In this document: positions 1 to 6,915 of the stretch, piece after piece | How positions within the stretch are numbered: the stretch's first letter is position 1 | Layout of the letters: every line of letters begins with the position of its first letter | Assembly (NCBI GenBank): GCA_965262425.1 | Contig: OZ253536.1 | Span: 1,922,001-1,986,000 of the forward strand | DNA length: 64,000 bases | Direction: 5' to 3' | Source of the DNA: CAZOZZ01 sp965262425 | GTDB taxonomy: Bacteria; Acidobacteriota; Terriglobia; 20CM-2-55-15 | The notes under the pieces: generated by a model | The model's input: only the letters and a program-made list of their open reading frames with translations | Databases searched by the model: none | What the model was told of the DNA's origin: nothing | Program-made: the position numbers and the translations under genes

Positions 1-159
1 CTCCTCGTGCGCGATCGCCCGCGCTAGAACTCTTACGACCATTCGCTCGCTGTCCTCGGAGGGGTGACAGGCAACGCGCCAGTCGAGACTTTCGTAGACC
101 CCTCTGTCGATGTCAGACAGTTCGATTTGAAACCGGTACAGAGTCGACGAGATAGCCAT
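1..159 (-). CDS. yaeQ: YaeQ family protein, N-terminal part (cut by window edge)
   Basis: The minus strand from the ATG at 159 stays open to the window edge and gives 53 residues. They begin MAISSTLYRFQIELSDIDRG and include the CHPSEDSERMVVRVLARAIAHEE stretch split over 30-53. This is the N-terminal signature of the YaeQ family: a beta strand, then the HPSE/ERM motif and a helix. YaeQ proteins have a PD-(D/E)XK nuclease-like fold; their role is not settled. The start lies three bases past the stop of the upstream DUF1456 gene, so the two form an operon. The C-terminal two thirds are outside the window. Confidence 0.75.
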   Translation of the reverse strand, partial: MAISSTLYRFQIELSDIDRGVYESLDWRVACHPSEDSERMVVRVLARAIAHEE

Positions 160-161
160 CC

Positions 162-647
162 TCAGTCCTCGGCCGAAACCTGATCCGGCTTGCCGCGAAA
201 CTTGTACTGCAGGCCTGTCAGGAAGTTGCGCAACAACTGGTCCTGACATTCCTTGTAGTTTCTATGATCCGTCCTGCGAAAAAGTGCACTCAGTTCCCCG
301 CGGCTTATCGGCATGTCGGTCAGGGACATGACCTCAAGAATGTCGGCTTCCTGGAAACTCAACGCAATCTTGAGCTTCCGAAGAACCACATTGTTGGTCA
401 GGGCAACCGGGGCTGCCGGCGCTGCGCCCTCGCGCTTCCCCCGACGATCGGTGATCAAACCGTCCAGGAACGCCGCAAGATCCTTCCGGCTGAGGGCCTG
501 GAAGCTCGGCTCCTCCTCATTCTTCATCCAGGCCCTGATCTGGTCACCGCTGACCGCACGTCCCCCCAGTTCAAACAGGCCAATGACCCGGCTATCGCTG
601 AAGTCAAAGGCGTAACGAAGGCGGCGAAGAACGTCGTTACGGGTCAC
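162..647 (-). CDS. DUF1456 (YehS-like) protein
   Basis: A 161-residue protein starting at GTG 647. It is an internal duplication: residues 2-27 (TRNDVLRRLRYAFDFSD..) and 84-109 (TNNVVLRKLKIALSFQE..) are two copies of the same helix-rich half, as in the DUF1456/YehS family. The linker at 65-82 is Arg/Ala rich. No catalytic residues are known for this family and no function is claimed. It is followed at once by yaeQ. Upstream, on the same strand, an ORF tail ends inside its first codons (stop at 637-639), so the start region sits against a rearranged junction. Confidence 0.75.
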   Translation of the reverse strand: MTRNDVLRRLRYAFDFSDSRVIGLFELGGRAVSGDQIRAWMKNEEEPSFQALSRKDLAAFLDGLITDRRGKREGAAPAAPVALTNNVVLRKLKIALSFQEADILEVMSLTDMPISRGELSALFRRTDHRNYKECQDQLLRNFLTGLQYKFRGKPDQVSAED

Positions 648-743
648 CGACCCAGTCTGCCAGAAGCCGGCGCTTTTCGCAAAGCGAAGCGCGGACCTGG
701 TCGTTCAGATCCAGATACCTCAGCAGATCCCTGTATGAGAGTG

Positions 744-782
744 GCCGTGTAAAGGTCGGAGGTTCAAATCCTTCCCCCGCAA
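744..782 (+). other. tRNA 3' half fragment (T-arm plus acceptor 3' strand)
   Basis: Positions 758-774 form a good T-arm: stem GGAGG, loop TTCAAAT, stem CCTTC. A tRNA-type variable region (AAGGTC, 752-757) precedes it and an acceptor 3' strand CCCCGCA (775-781) follows. No matching 5' acceptor strand, D-arm or anticodon arm lies in the 75 bases upstream, and there is no encoded CCA. It is therefore a tRNA 3' remnant of unknown isotype, as left by an integrase att site or a deletion. A T-rich hairpin-like stretch follows at 811-838. Confidence 0.45.
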
Positions 783-1181
783 TAACAGGCAGCCCATAAG
801 GGAACGATCAAGGTCACCGAAAGATGGCCTTTTTTGTTGCCCCTAGCGGGATGAGTTCATCCATCATCTCAGCATCGCTATTGTTCCCAAAATGTCTCCG
901 GCCCTTTTTGTGATCAATCGGGAACAGATTTTGGGTACACGGCCCGCTCGACCGCCTCCACTGCGGTCGGATCCTTCTTCCTTCGTCAAGCCTGACACAT
1001 GATTAACGCGACAACCGTGGCCCCACTGCAAACCGGCGGCACCCTCTCCCGGTTTCGGCGCTACCCGAGATTCGTTGCCTTGCCCAGACCTTTCAACGAT
1101 AATATTCGCCAAATTACACTTCAAGTTGAACAGGCTCAAGCGGCCCTCTTCCATTTCAATTTCTTTCGTAAGGAGGTTGTC
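783..1181. other. Non-coding stretch with a terminator-like hairpin
   Basis: An imperfect hairpin at 811-828 (GGTCACC, GAAA loop, GATGGCC) is followed by a run of six T. It fits a weak rho-independent terminator for the lost tRNA upstream. The rest holds no convincing gene. The reading frame of the downstream lipoprotein extends back to 999, but the strong Shine-Dalgarno at 1170-1176 argues against that start. Confidence 0.4.
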
Positions 1182-2969
1182 ATGTCCAAAACGTTTCTCT
1201 CTCGATCGTTTCCTGTAGTCTGCCGTGCCCTCGTGCTCCTCTGTCCCCTGCTGGTGTCAGGTTGCGGGGGCGAGGATGACTTTTTCCAGCGACGCGAGAC
1301 GGCAAAATTCGCCGGGCTGGTCGACGAGTATTTCGACGGGTACTTTGCGGCAAATCCCGTGGTGGCGACGGAAATGGGCATCCACGAGTTTGATGACCTG
1401 ATCGGTCCGGTAGACAGGGACCAGATCTTCGGAGAGCGCCGCCGGCTGCAGGATACGCTCCAGGCTCTGAAGAGAATCGAGGCGAAGTTCCTCAGCCAGG
1501 AGGACAAGTTCGACTATCAGATCCTGGACTACCACATCCAGAGCAGCCTGGTCGACACAGACATGATCGGTTACTGGGCGCGGGATCCCGGATACTACGA
1601 CGAGCTGATCTGCCGGGGAATCGATGCACTGCTGCACAGTTCATTCGCGCCTCTTGAGACACGCCTGAAATCGATCATCGCACGCGAACAGCAGGTTCCT
1701 GCTGTTCTGGAGGGGGCCAAGGACATCATCGAGACCGTTCCTCGTGTCCTGGCGCGAATTGCCGTGGATCAGTTCGAATCCACACTGACCTATTTTCGCG
1801 ACTACTTGCCCCGTGCGCTGGAAGGCGTCCAGGACCCCGCACTCCTGGACGAATTCCAAGTTGCCAACGATGCCGTGATTGCAGCCTATGAAGACTACCT
1901 GAAGTTTTTGAATGAGGACGTGCTGGGAGATCCCGACTACCGGTACCTCGATTTCTACCTCGGCCGGAAGAACTTCGAAGACAAGTTGCTTTACCAGGAG
2001 GCCCTGGAGATATCTTTCGACGACATGCTCGAGTACGGCCAGGGTGAGCTGGAGGGCAGCCGGGATGCCATGGTACAGGCCGCGAAGGAAATCGACCCAG
2101 ACAAAGACGTGCAGGAGATCCTCCTAGAAATGTCCCGCGAAGGTCCGGCCACCGGGGAGCTCTTTGTCGCCTTCGAAGCGGCAATTGACAACGCCAGGCA
2201 GTTCGTGTCGGATCGTGGACTACTGGCGGTGTTTCCGACCGGAGGGGGACCGCGGCCGCGGGAGATGTCCTCCTTCTTGTGGCCGTCTTGGCTGGTGTCG
2301 TTGGATGTTCCCGGGCTCATGGAGCCGGACGACCTCGACGCTTACGTTCAGCTCAGCCTTCCCAGCAGCGGATCGAACCCGAGGCAGGTCACCGAACACA
2401 TGGGTTCCTACAATTCGACCGCGCTGACGCTGATAGCCGCTCATCAAGGATTCCCCGGTCTCTACGTCCACGCGCAGCGTCGCAGGGAGAGTCCGTCGAG
2501 AATCCGCCAGATCCTTCAAGCGCCGTCTTTCGCGGAAGGCTGGGCTCTCTACGCGGAGGGAATGATGCTATCGGAGGGGTATTCCAGTGACGATCCCCGC
2601 GTCCAGCTTGAGCGATGGCGTCGTCGCGCGGCCTCGATGGCACGGCTGGTCGCCGGACTAAACATGCACACCCTGAAGATGAGCTTTCAGGAGGCGGTCG
2701 AGTTCTTGATGGAGGAAGCCTACCTCGACCGTCCGGCAGCGGAACGCGAGGTCCGGCTGGCGGTACGAAAGCCACTGAGCGTGGCGTCGGTCCTCAGCCA
2801 GCGGGTGATAGGACAATTGAAGACCGATGCCGTAGCAGAGGGGATCACATTGAGGGACTTCCACGAAGGGCTTCTCGCCGATGGCCTGCCACCTGGCTTT
2901 CGCAGCCTACGGACATGGTCGCGACCGGAACTGAGGCCGCCGCGAACCGCCGCGAGTTCCAGCAGGTGA
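1182..2969 (+). CDS. DUF885 family lipoprotein with altered active-site motif
   Basis: The ATG at 1182 has a near-ideal Shine-Dalgarno AAGGAGG at 1170-1176. It is followed by a lipoprotein signal ending LLVSGC, so the 595-residue product should be anchored in the envelope. The helical body and the FAEGWALYAEG motif (E452) place it in DUF885, a family of predicted zinc peptidases. Typical members carry HExxPGHH upstream; here the site at 421 reads HQGFPGLY, so the general-base Glu and the second His pair are lost. The last ~30 residues are Arg/Pro rich and unlike usual family ends, which suggests a frayed C-terminus beside the gene fragment at 2999-3238. It may be inactive or have a changed function. 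Confidence 0.75.
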   Translation: MSKTFLSRSFPVVCRALVLLCPLLVSGCGGEDDFFQRRETAKFAGLVDEYFDGYFAANPVVATEMGIHEFDDLIGPVDRDQIFGERRRLQDTLQALKRIEAKFLSQEDKFDYQILDYHIQSSLVDTDMIGYWARDPGYYDELICRGIDALLHSSFAPLETRLKSIIAREQQVPAVLEGAKDIIETVPRVLARIAVDQFESTLTYFRDYLPRALEGVQDPALLDEFQVANDAVIAAYEDYLKFLNEDVLGDPDYRYLDFYLGRKNFEDKLLYQEALEISFDDMLEYGQGELEGSRDAMVQAAKEIDPDKDVQEILLEMSREGPATGELFVAFEAAIDNARQFVSDRGLLAVFPTGGGPRPREMSSFLWPSWLVSLDVPGLMEPDDLDAYVQLSLPSSGSNPRQVTEHMGSYNSTALTLIAAHQGFPGLYVHAQRRRESPSRIRQILQAPSFAEGWALYAEGMMLSEGYSSDDPRVQLERWRRRAASMARLVAGLNMHTLKMSFQEAVEFLMEEAYLDRPAAEREVRLAVRKPLSVASVLSQRVIGQLKTDAVAEGITLRDFHEGLLADGLPPGFRSLRTWSRPELRPPRTAASSSR

Positions 2970-2998
2970 GACGGACAAACAGGGTCCTGGAAGATCCT

Positions 2999-3238
2999 CC
3001 AGGATGATTCGTGGCAATGCCACTTGCCACAGTCCAACGCCTTCTTGTTGTCCGTTGTGTTGCATAAGTTGCGAGAAGCTTCGTCCAACAACCGACACCA
3101 TCCGGACGAAACAATGCCAAGTGCATAGTCCCCATTCTTCTCGTAGACAGCTGCAGCGCTGTCCAACAAACTGAGATACTCATCAACGATTTCGCTCAGG
3201 AGTTCATTGCCAATCGAGGGGGCCTTTGTTGTTGATTG
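2999..3238 (-). pseudogene. Fragment of a signalling-protein sensor domain (PocR-like)
   Basis: The minus strand reads ELLSEIVDEYLSLLDSAAAV, then a Gly-Asp-Tyr-Ala segment, then SGWCRLLDEASRNLC and GKWHCHESSW. The Trp/Cys/His pattern resembles the cysteine-containing PocR-type sensory domain found at the N-terminus of histidine kinases. There is no in-frame ATG between the stop at 3239-3241 and the motif, and the frame loses similarity at about 2999, where it runs antisense into the DUF885 tail. It is read as a truncated remnant. The family call is from memory of the motif and is only moderately secure. Confidence 0.4.
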
Positions 3239-3282
3239 TCAGCTGAAAGCAGAGCAGAATTCTTATCGGAGGTAAAAGCACG

Positions 3283-3843
3283 ATGCCGAAACTCGCACTC
3301 CTTCTGTGTCTGTCGATTTCAGGTGTGGCCACGCCCGTGTTCGGGCAGGAGGCCTCCGACGAGGCCCGCTTCAGTATGAGGTCCTTTAACTTGAGCATGT
3401 CTGAGAAGATGTTGACAAGCAGGCTGGCAAAGCCCGACGAAGCCGCGCTGGCCATCGCCGCCAACGAGCTCTGGGAGTTCGAGCAGGACATCACAGCATT
3501 TCAAGAACAGGGTCGGGACCTTACGACGTTCCTGTTCCTCAAGGAGTGGGACGACCGAAACCGTCGTGCAATCGCCGGCGGAGCCGCAAAACTCGAAGAC
3601 GTCGCCGATGAGCTCATCGCCTACCTCGGTGAACCCGTGGACGATGTCGATGCCGCGCAGGAATCCGCCGTCAGTCGCGCGGCGCTCCTGGGGCAACTGT
3701 CGAGCACCGTATTCCGGATCCTGCCAAGGCTTGAAAGGGTCGTGCTAACCTCGAAGCTGAACCTGATGGACGTCAGGATGCAAGGGGAGATCCTGGAGCA
3801 GTTCGCGACCGTCAAGCGTCTGTGCCGGTTATTACGAGACTAA
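3283..3843 (+). CDS. Secreted hypothetical protein, helical
   Basis: This encodes 186 residues from an ATG behind GGAGG (3269-3273). A Sec signal peptide ends near VFGQEA (about residue 22). The mature part is charged and predicted helical, without cysteines apart from one near the C-terminus. Helices such as ELWEFEQDITAFQEQGRDLT look amphipathic. No known family is recognised. It is a stand-alone gene between the sensor-domain fragment and a repeat-rich spacer. Confidence 0.6.
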   Translation: MPKLALLLCLSISGVATPVFGQEASDEARFSMRSFNLSMSEKMLTSRLAKPDEAALAIAANELWEFEQDITAFQEQGRDLTTFLFLKEWDDRNRRAIAGGAAKLEDVADELIAYLGEPVDDVDAAQESAVSRAALLGQLSSTVFRILPRLERVVLTSKLNLMDVRMQGEILEQFATVKRLCRLLRD

Positions 3844-3904
3844 GTAGCCCTTCCCCGCTCGCGATAGCAGCAAGTCGGAGAGAATCTCCGCATCGTCAGT
3901 ACGG

Positions 3905-4111
3905 TCGTGCGTGAACGGACCGAGCGGCGTCCCGACACTCTCGAGTCAACGTCGAGTCGTCCAGGAAAGCGTGTCGGGGTGGCCGTCCCTGGCCACCCGC
4001 CCGTCAGGACGCAAGCCCGCAGCTCGCGAGTCCAGATCGAAGACCAATGTTCATCAATTTCGTCATCCCCGCGGGCGCCCACGGAGGGACGCCCCGACAC
4101 GCTCGACTGTG
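3905..4111. repeat. REP/BIME-like palindromic repeat cluster in a 399-bp spacer
   Basis: Between genes at 3843 and 4243 lie copies of a palindromic unit. GTGTCGGGGTGGCC at 3971-3984 folds with GGCCACCC at 3991-3998 around a GTCCCT loop. An inverted relative ends CCCCGACACGC at 4100-4110, and a further partial unit (GGCGTCCCGACACTC) lies at 3926-3940. The same unit recurs at 35687-35714 and 36391-36499. Facing copies of this kind are typical of BIMEs. Confidence 0.6.
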
Positions 4112-4242
4112 AGGTCGTGCAGTTGAGCATCGAGGGGAAGTCTATCCACCGGTGGCGCAAAGGCGAACTTTAAACTAATCTCTACACTGGCCCGCAACGG
4201 GTCGTTGATCAGAATTTAAACAAAGAACAAGGGAGACGCCTC

Positions 4243-4932
4243 GTGACCTACAGACACATCGTTCTTGCCGCAGTGGCGGCCATCGCTTTCGGTTCGGCCG
4301 CTGTTTCGGCCCAGGGGCAGGAATCGCAGCCGCTGGGCTTCTTTGTCACCAGCACCACGCATAATGGCAATCTCGGCGGCCTCGCCGGAGCCGATGCCGA
4401 GTGCCAGCGTCTGGCGGCCGCCGTCGGCGCCGGCAATCGCACATGGCGCGCTTATCTCAGCACCCAGGGCGGCCGGGGAACCGTGCCGTCGGTCAACGCA
4501 CGTGACCGCATCGGCAACGGCCCCTGGTACAACGCCAACGGGATCATGATAGCGGGCAGCCTCGCGGATCTGCATGGCGATCTTCAGCGTGGCTCCAACC
4601 TCATCAATGTGAACACTGCTATAACCGAAGCCGGCGACCGTGTGAACGGGTTCGGTCGTGCCGAGGGCACCCCGCAGGAACACGACATCCTTACGGGATC
4701 GGATTCGCATGGTCGGGCGTTTCCGACAGGCATGTCCAACCGGACCCCCGACCGCACTTGCAACAACTGGACGTCCGACAGCCCCGATGCCTATGGCATG
4801 ATCGGCCACCACGACCTTATGAGCGGCTGGAATATATCGTGGAATTCATCGCACTCGACGGCGGGATGCAGCCTGTCGGCGTTCAACGACACGGGCGGCG
4901 CTGGACGCTTTTATTGCTTTGCCGCTAACTGA
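4243..4932 (+). CDS. Secreted DUF1554/endostatin-like lectin-fold protein
   Basis: The GTG start at 4243 follows AAGGGAGA. The 229-residue product has a signal peptide cleaved near SAQGQE. The mature domain opens GFFVTS and continues GNLGGLAGADAECQRLAAAV, TWRAYLST, NARDRIGNGPW, and closes AGCSLSAFNDTGGAGRFYCFA. This is the signature of the DUF1554 / collagen-XV-endostatin C-type-lectin-like fold. Cysteines near residues 52, 169, 208 and 224 can pair as in that fold. A role in binding surfaces or polymer is inferred only. A terminator follows at 4956. Confidence 0.65.
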   Translation: MTYRHIVLAAVAAIAFGSAAVSAQGQESQPLGFFVTSTTHNGNLGGLAGADAECQRLAAAVGAGNRTWRAYLSTQGGRGTVPSVNARDRIGNGPWYNANGIMIAGSLADLHGDLQRGSNLINVNTAITEAGDRVNGFGRAEGTPQEHDILTGSDSHGRAFPTGMSNRTPDRTCNNWTSDSPDAYGMIGHHDLMSGWNISWNSSHSTAGCSLSAFNDTGGAGRFYCFAAN

Positions 4933-4955
4933 CGCAGAGGAATGGAGTATGAGAG

Positions 4956-4990
4956 GGGGTAGCACTGGGCGCTGCCCCTGATTCCCTTTT
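4956..4990 (+). terminator. Rho-independent terminator
   Basis: GGGGTAGC (4956-4963) pairs with GCTGCCCC (4971-4978), with one G-T pair, around a 7-base loop. It is followed by a T-rich tail ending TTTT at 4990. It sits 24 bases past the stop of the lectin-fold gene and faces the end of the globin operon. Confidence 0.6.
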
Positions 4991-5086
4991 GAGTGACGGG
5001 ACCGAACTCCACGCGGGCCAGCCGGCCGGAAGCATCCGGAGTCTCGAAAAGAATCTGTCGAACACGAGTGGGAGGCCGCGCCGCTA

Positions 5087-5530
5087 TCACGAAGCCTTTT
5101 TCATTGGATTGGGAAAATCAAGGACCGTATCGGTGTTGTACCGCTTCTTACACTCAGAAACCCTGGTCTTGACGATGCTGCTTCTAAAAGCGTTGTCGAG
5201 TTTCATCCAGGCATCCGCAGCTTCCTCGGCGACGCCTGCTTCTTCCAGTGACTCCCGAAGCAGCACGTTACGCACTTCAAAACTTTCGTCGGTAATGAAC
5301 ATGTGCTCATGCGCAGCTACGGGAAGTCTGCCGCAAAAAAGGTTCGGCCCCCCAAGGGCGCCGCTCATGAAACTGGTTTGCTGATTTTCGATGTGTTCCT
5401 GCGGAACATTCGCAAAATAGAGTTTTAGCCATGGGTGGGCATAAATCTTGTCATAGAAGATTCTTGCAACCTTTTGTATGCCCGCGCGCTCGCCTACTGC
5501 TCGAAAGAGTTCTTCGCGCGATACCGTCAT
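5087..5530 (-). CDS. Truncated (bacterial-type) haemoglobin
   Basis: A 147-residue protein starting MTVSREELFRAVGERAGIQK. The 2-on-2 globin pattern is clear: FYDKIYAHPWLKLYF, then GRLPVAAHEHMFITDESFEV, where the His before MFIT is the likely haem-ligating F8, then a helix with EEAADAWMKLDNAFRSSIVK. This is PF01152. Such proteins bind O2 or NO and often serve in NO or redox defence. The start ATG overlaps the stop of the other globin gene by four bases (5527-5530), so the pair is co-translated. Confidence 0.75.
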   Translation of the reverse strand: MTVSREELFRAVGERAGIQKVARIFYDKIYAHPWLKLYFANVPQEHIENQQTSFMSGALGGPNLFCGRLPVAAHEHMFITDESFEVRNVLLRESLEEAGVAEEAADAWMKLDNAFRSSIVKTRVSECKKRYNTDTVLDFPNPMKKAS

Positions 5531-5955
5531 GAAACGTTCACCTCGGTGACCTGACGACTTCCAGCTATCATTTCTTCCACGAGCATGCTTACCAGAGACG
5601 TCCAAAGTGATTCCGATTGGTTATCCCCTTCATCTTGATGGACATGTTTGACGGCATTCAAGAGCTTATCCCCGACAACACTGTAGTGTCGGTCCCGGAC
5701 CTCGTAACAGATATGCCGCAATCCAAGGTCCCGGAGATGCTTTCTCAACACCAGGGGGCGATCCACCAAGTCCAGGATCTCGAGGATTCCTTTCCAGAGT
5801 CGTTCCTTTTGTAAATTCAGCTCTGTATTTCGAAACACCCGGGCCAGATCAGGCTGGGATCTGAAAAATTCCTCATAGAAGTGATCGATAAACTCACCTG
5901 AACGTGACTGGAGAATGGCTTGTGACTTTTCCAGAAGCTGACGATCAACGACCAT
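5527..5955 (-). CDS. Single-domain globin (flavohaemoglobin-type)
   Basis: A 142-residue globin without a reductase domain. The N-terminal helix pattern HFYEEFFRSQPDLARVF resembles the globin domain of flavohaemoglobins and Vitreoscilla-type globins. LRDLGLRHICYEVRDRHYSVVGDKLLNAV holds the expected haem-ligating His (GLRH) and the conserved H..YxxVGxxLL pattern. The start ATG has a GGGGG-rich site just upstream. It is the first gene of a two-globin operon with the truncated haemoglobin. O2/NO handling is inferred from the family. Confidence 0.75.
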   Translation of the reverse strand: MVVDRQLLEKSQAILQSRSGEFIDHFYEEFFRSQPDLARVFRNTELNLQKERLWKGILEILDLVDRPLVLRKHLRDLGLRHICYEVRDRHYSVVGDKLLNAVKHVHQDEGDNQSESLWTSLVSMLVEEMIAGSRQVTEVNVS

Positions 5956-6053
5956 GTTTAAGACCCCCTACTGTACCTATCGGTTTGACGCTTTACATCC
6001 GTTAAGGCGTTCACATCTCGGACCGGAGGCTCTTCGGCGTCGTCGCAATCTCC

Positions 6054-6239
6054 TCACTGCATGGGGTAGTGGGTGATGGGCGTCTCGTCGGTGCCGGCGG
6101 CGGCGATAGTAAAGATCGTTCATCGACTCGCTCTCCGGGCCTGAAAGACGATTCGAGTCCCGTCCGGGGACCACGACGGAGTGGAATCGTTCACGTCAAT
6201 GTCGGTGAACTGGATCCATGAGTAGGTGTGTGGCATGCT
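6054..6239 (-). pseudogene. Remnant of a PD40/TolB-like propeller protein
   Basis: The minus strand reads FTDIDVNDSTPSWSPDGTRI VFQARRASR, split here over two words. A TGA at 6120-6122 then interrupts the frame, which continues TIFTIAAAGTDETPITHYPM to another stop at 6054-6056. The SPDGTRIVF box and the following strand are a PD40 (WD40-like) blade. Two in-frame stops and no room for a full propeller show a decayed gene. It lies in the 476-base gap between the globins and the membrane protein, where nothing else was seen. Confidence 0.45.
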
Positions 6240-6431
6240 GGTTCTGGCCGTTCGCGTGACGAGAGGCCTCCAAACAAGATTAGTCCGTTCATCGCCCGGT
6301 CGCTGGCCCGAGTCATTCGATATCGCAGCGAACACTTCGGATTGAGTCACAACTGGACGCATTCGACGTGTCACACTTGGCAATTTCCGGCAAGAATGTC
6401 CCGTTCAGTTGAACTTCCGAGGAGATACGAT

Positions 6432-6902
6432 ATGTCGAAGCCTGTCGTCATCCTGGTTTTGCTTTTCATAGTTCTCGTCGTGCTTGACATCATCATTGCC
6501 AGCGTTCCAATTGTCGAAAGCCGAGTGGAGAACCTCACGGCTCTGCAGGAAAAGGAACTTGAGACGTACCTTGCTGCCCGGCAGCTGCTTACAACACTTG
6601 GAACTCTCTCAATCGGAGCGATGGGAGGGTTTATTGTCAACCGCTACAAGAACGCACCACTACCAAACAGTCAGATTCAGAGAGCCGTAATCAGTTGGAC
6701 CTGCTCAGGTGCCTCCATCTATTTGGGGCAGGTGTCTCATGACAAAGTTCTATGGATGCTCGGAACCGGATTTTTCAGGCTTTCGAGTTGGCAGGTCGCG
6801 TGGCCGGCGAAGGGCCAGTTCTATCTCTTTGTCTTGTCAATATTCTTTCTTGCGGACTTCATCTACCGAGGTCTGATGAAAGAACAGTCCGACCCGAATT
6901 AA
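6432..6902 (+). CDS. Small integral membrane protein, unknown function
   Basis: The ATG at 6432 follows GAGGAGA. The 156-residue product has an N-terminal membrane helix (VVILVLLFIVLVVLDIIIAS). Further hydrophobic segments lie around LLTTLGTLSIGAMGGFIV, AVISWTCSGASIYLGQV and FYLFVLSIFFLADFIY, giving about four helices. No family is recognised. It lies 13 bases before the disrupted gene at 6916 and is probably co-transcribed with it. Confidence 0.55.
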   Translation: MSKPVVILVLLFIVLVVLDIIIASVPIVESRVENLTALQEKELETYLAARQLLTTLGTLSIGAMGGFIVNRYKNAPLPNSQIQRAVISWTCSGASIYLGQVSHDKVLWMLGTGFFRLSSWQVAWPAKGQFYLFVLSIFFLADFIYRGLMKEQSDPN

Positions 6903-6915
6903 GAAGGAGGATCGC

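Noticed and set aside
3840..4173. Short ORFs within the REP-rich spacer
   Set aside because: They span palindromic repeats, lack ribosome sites and have no protein features.
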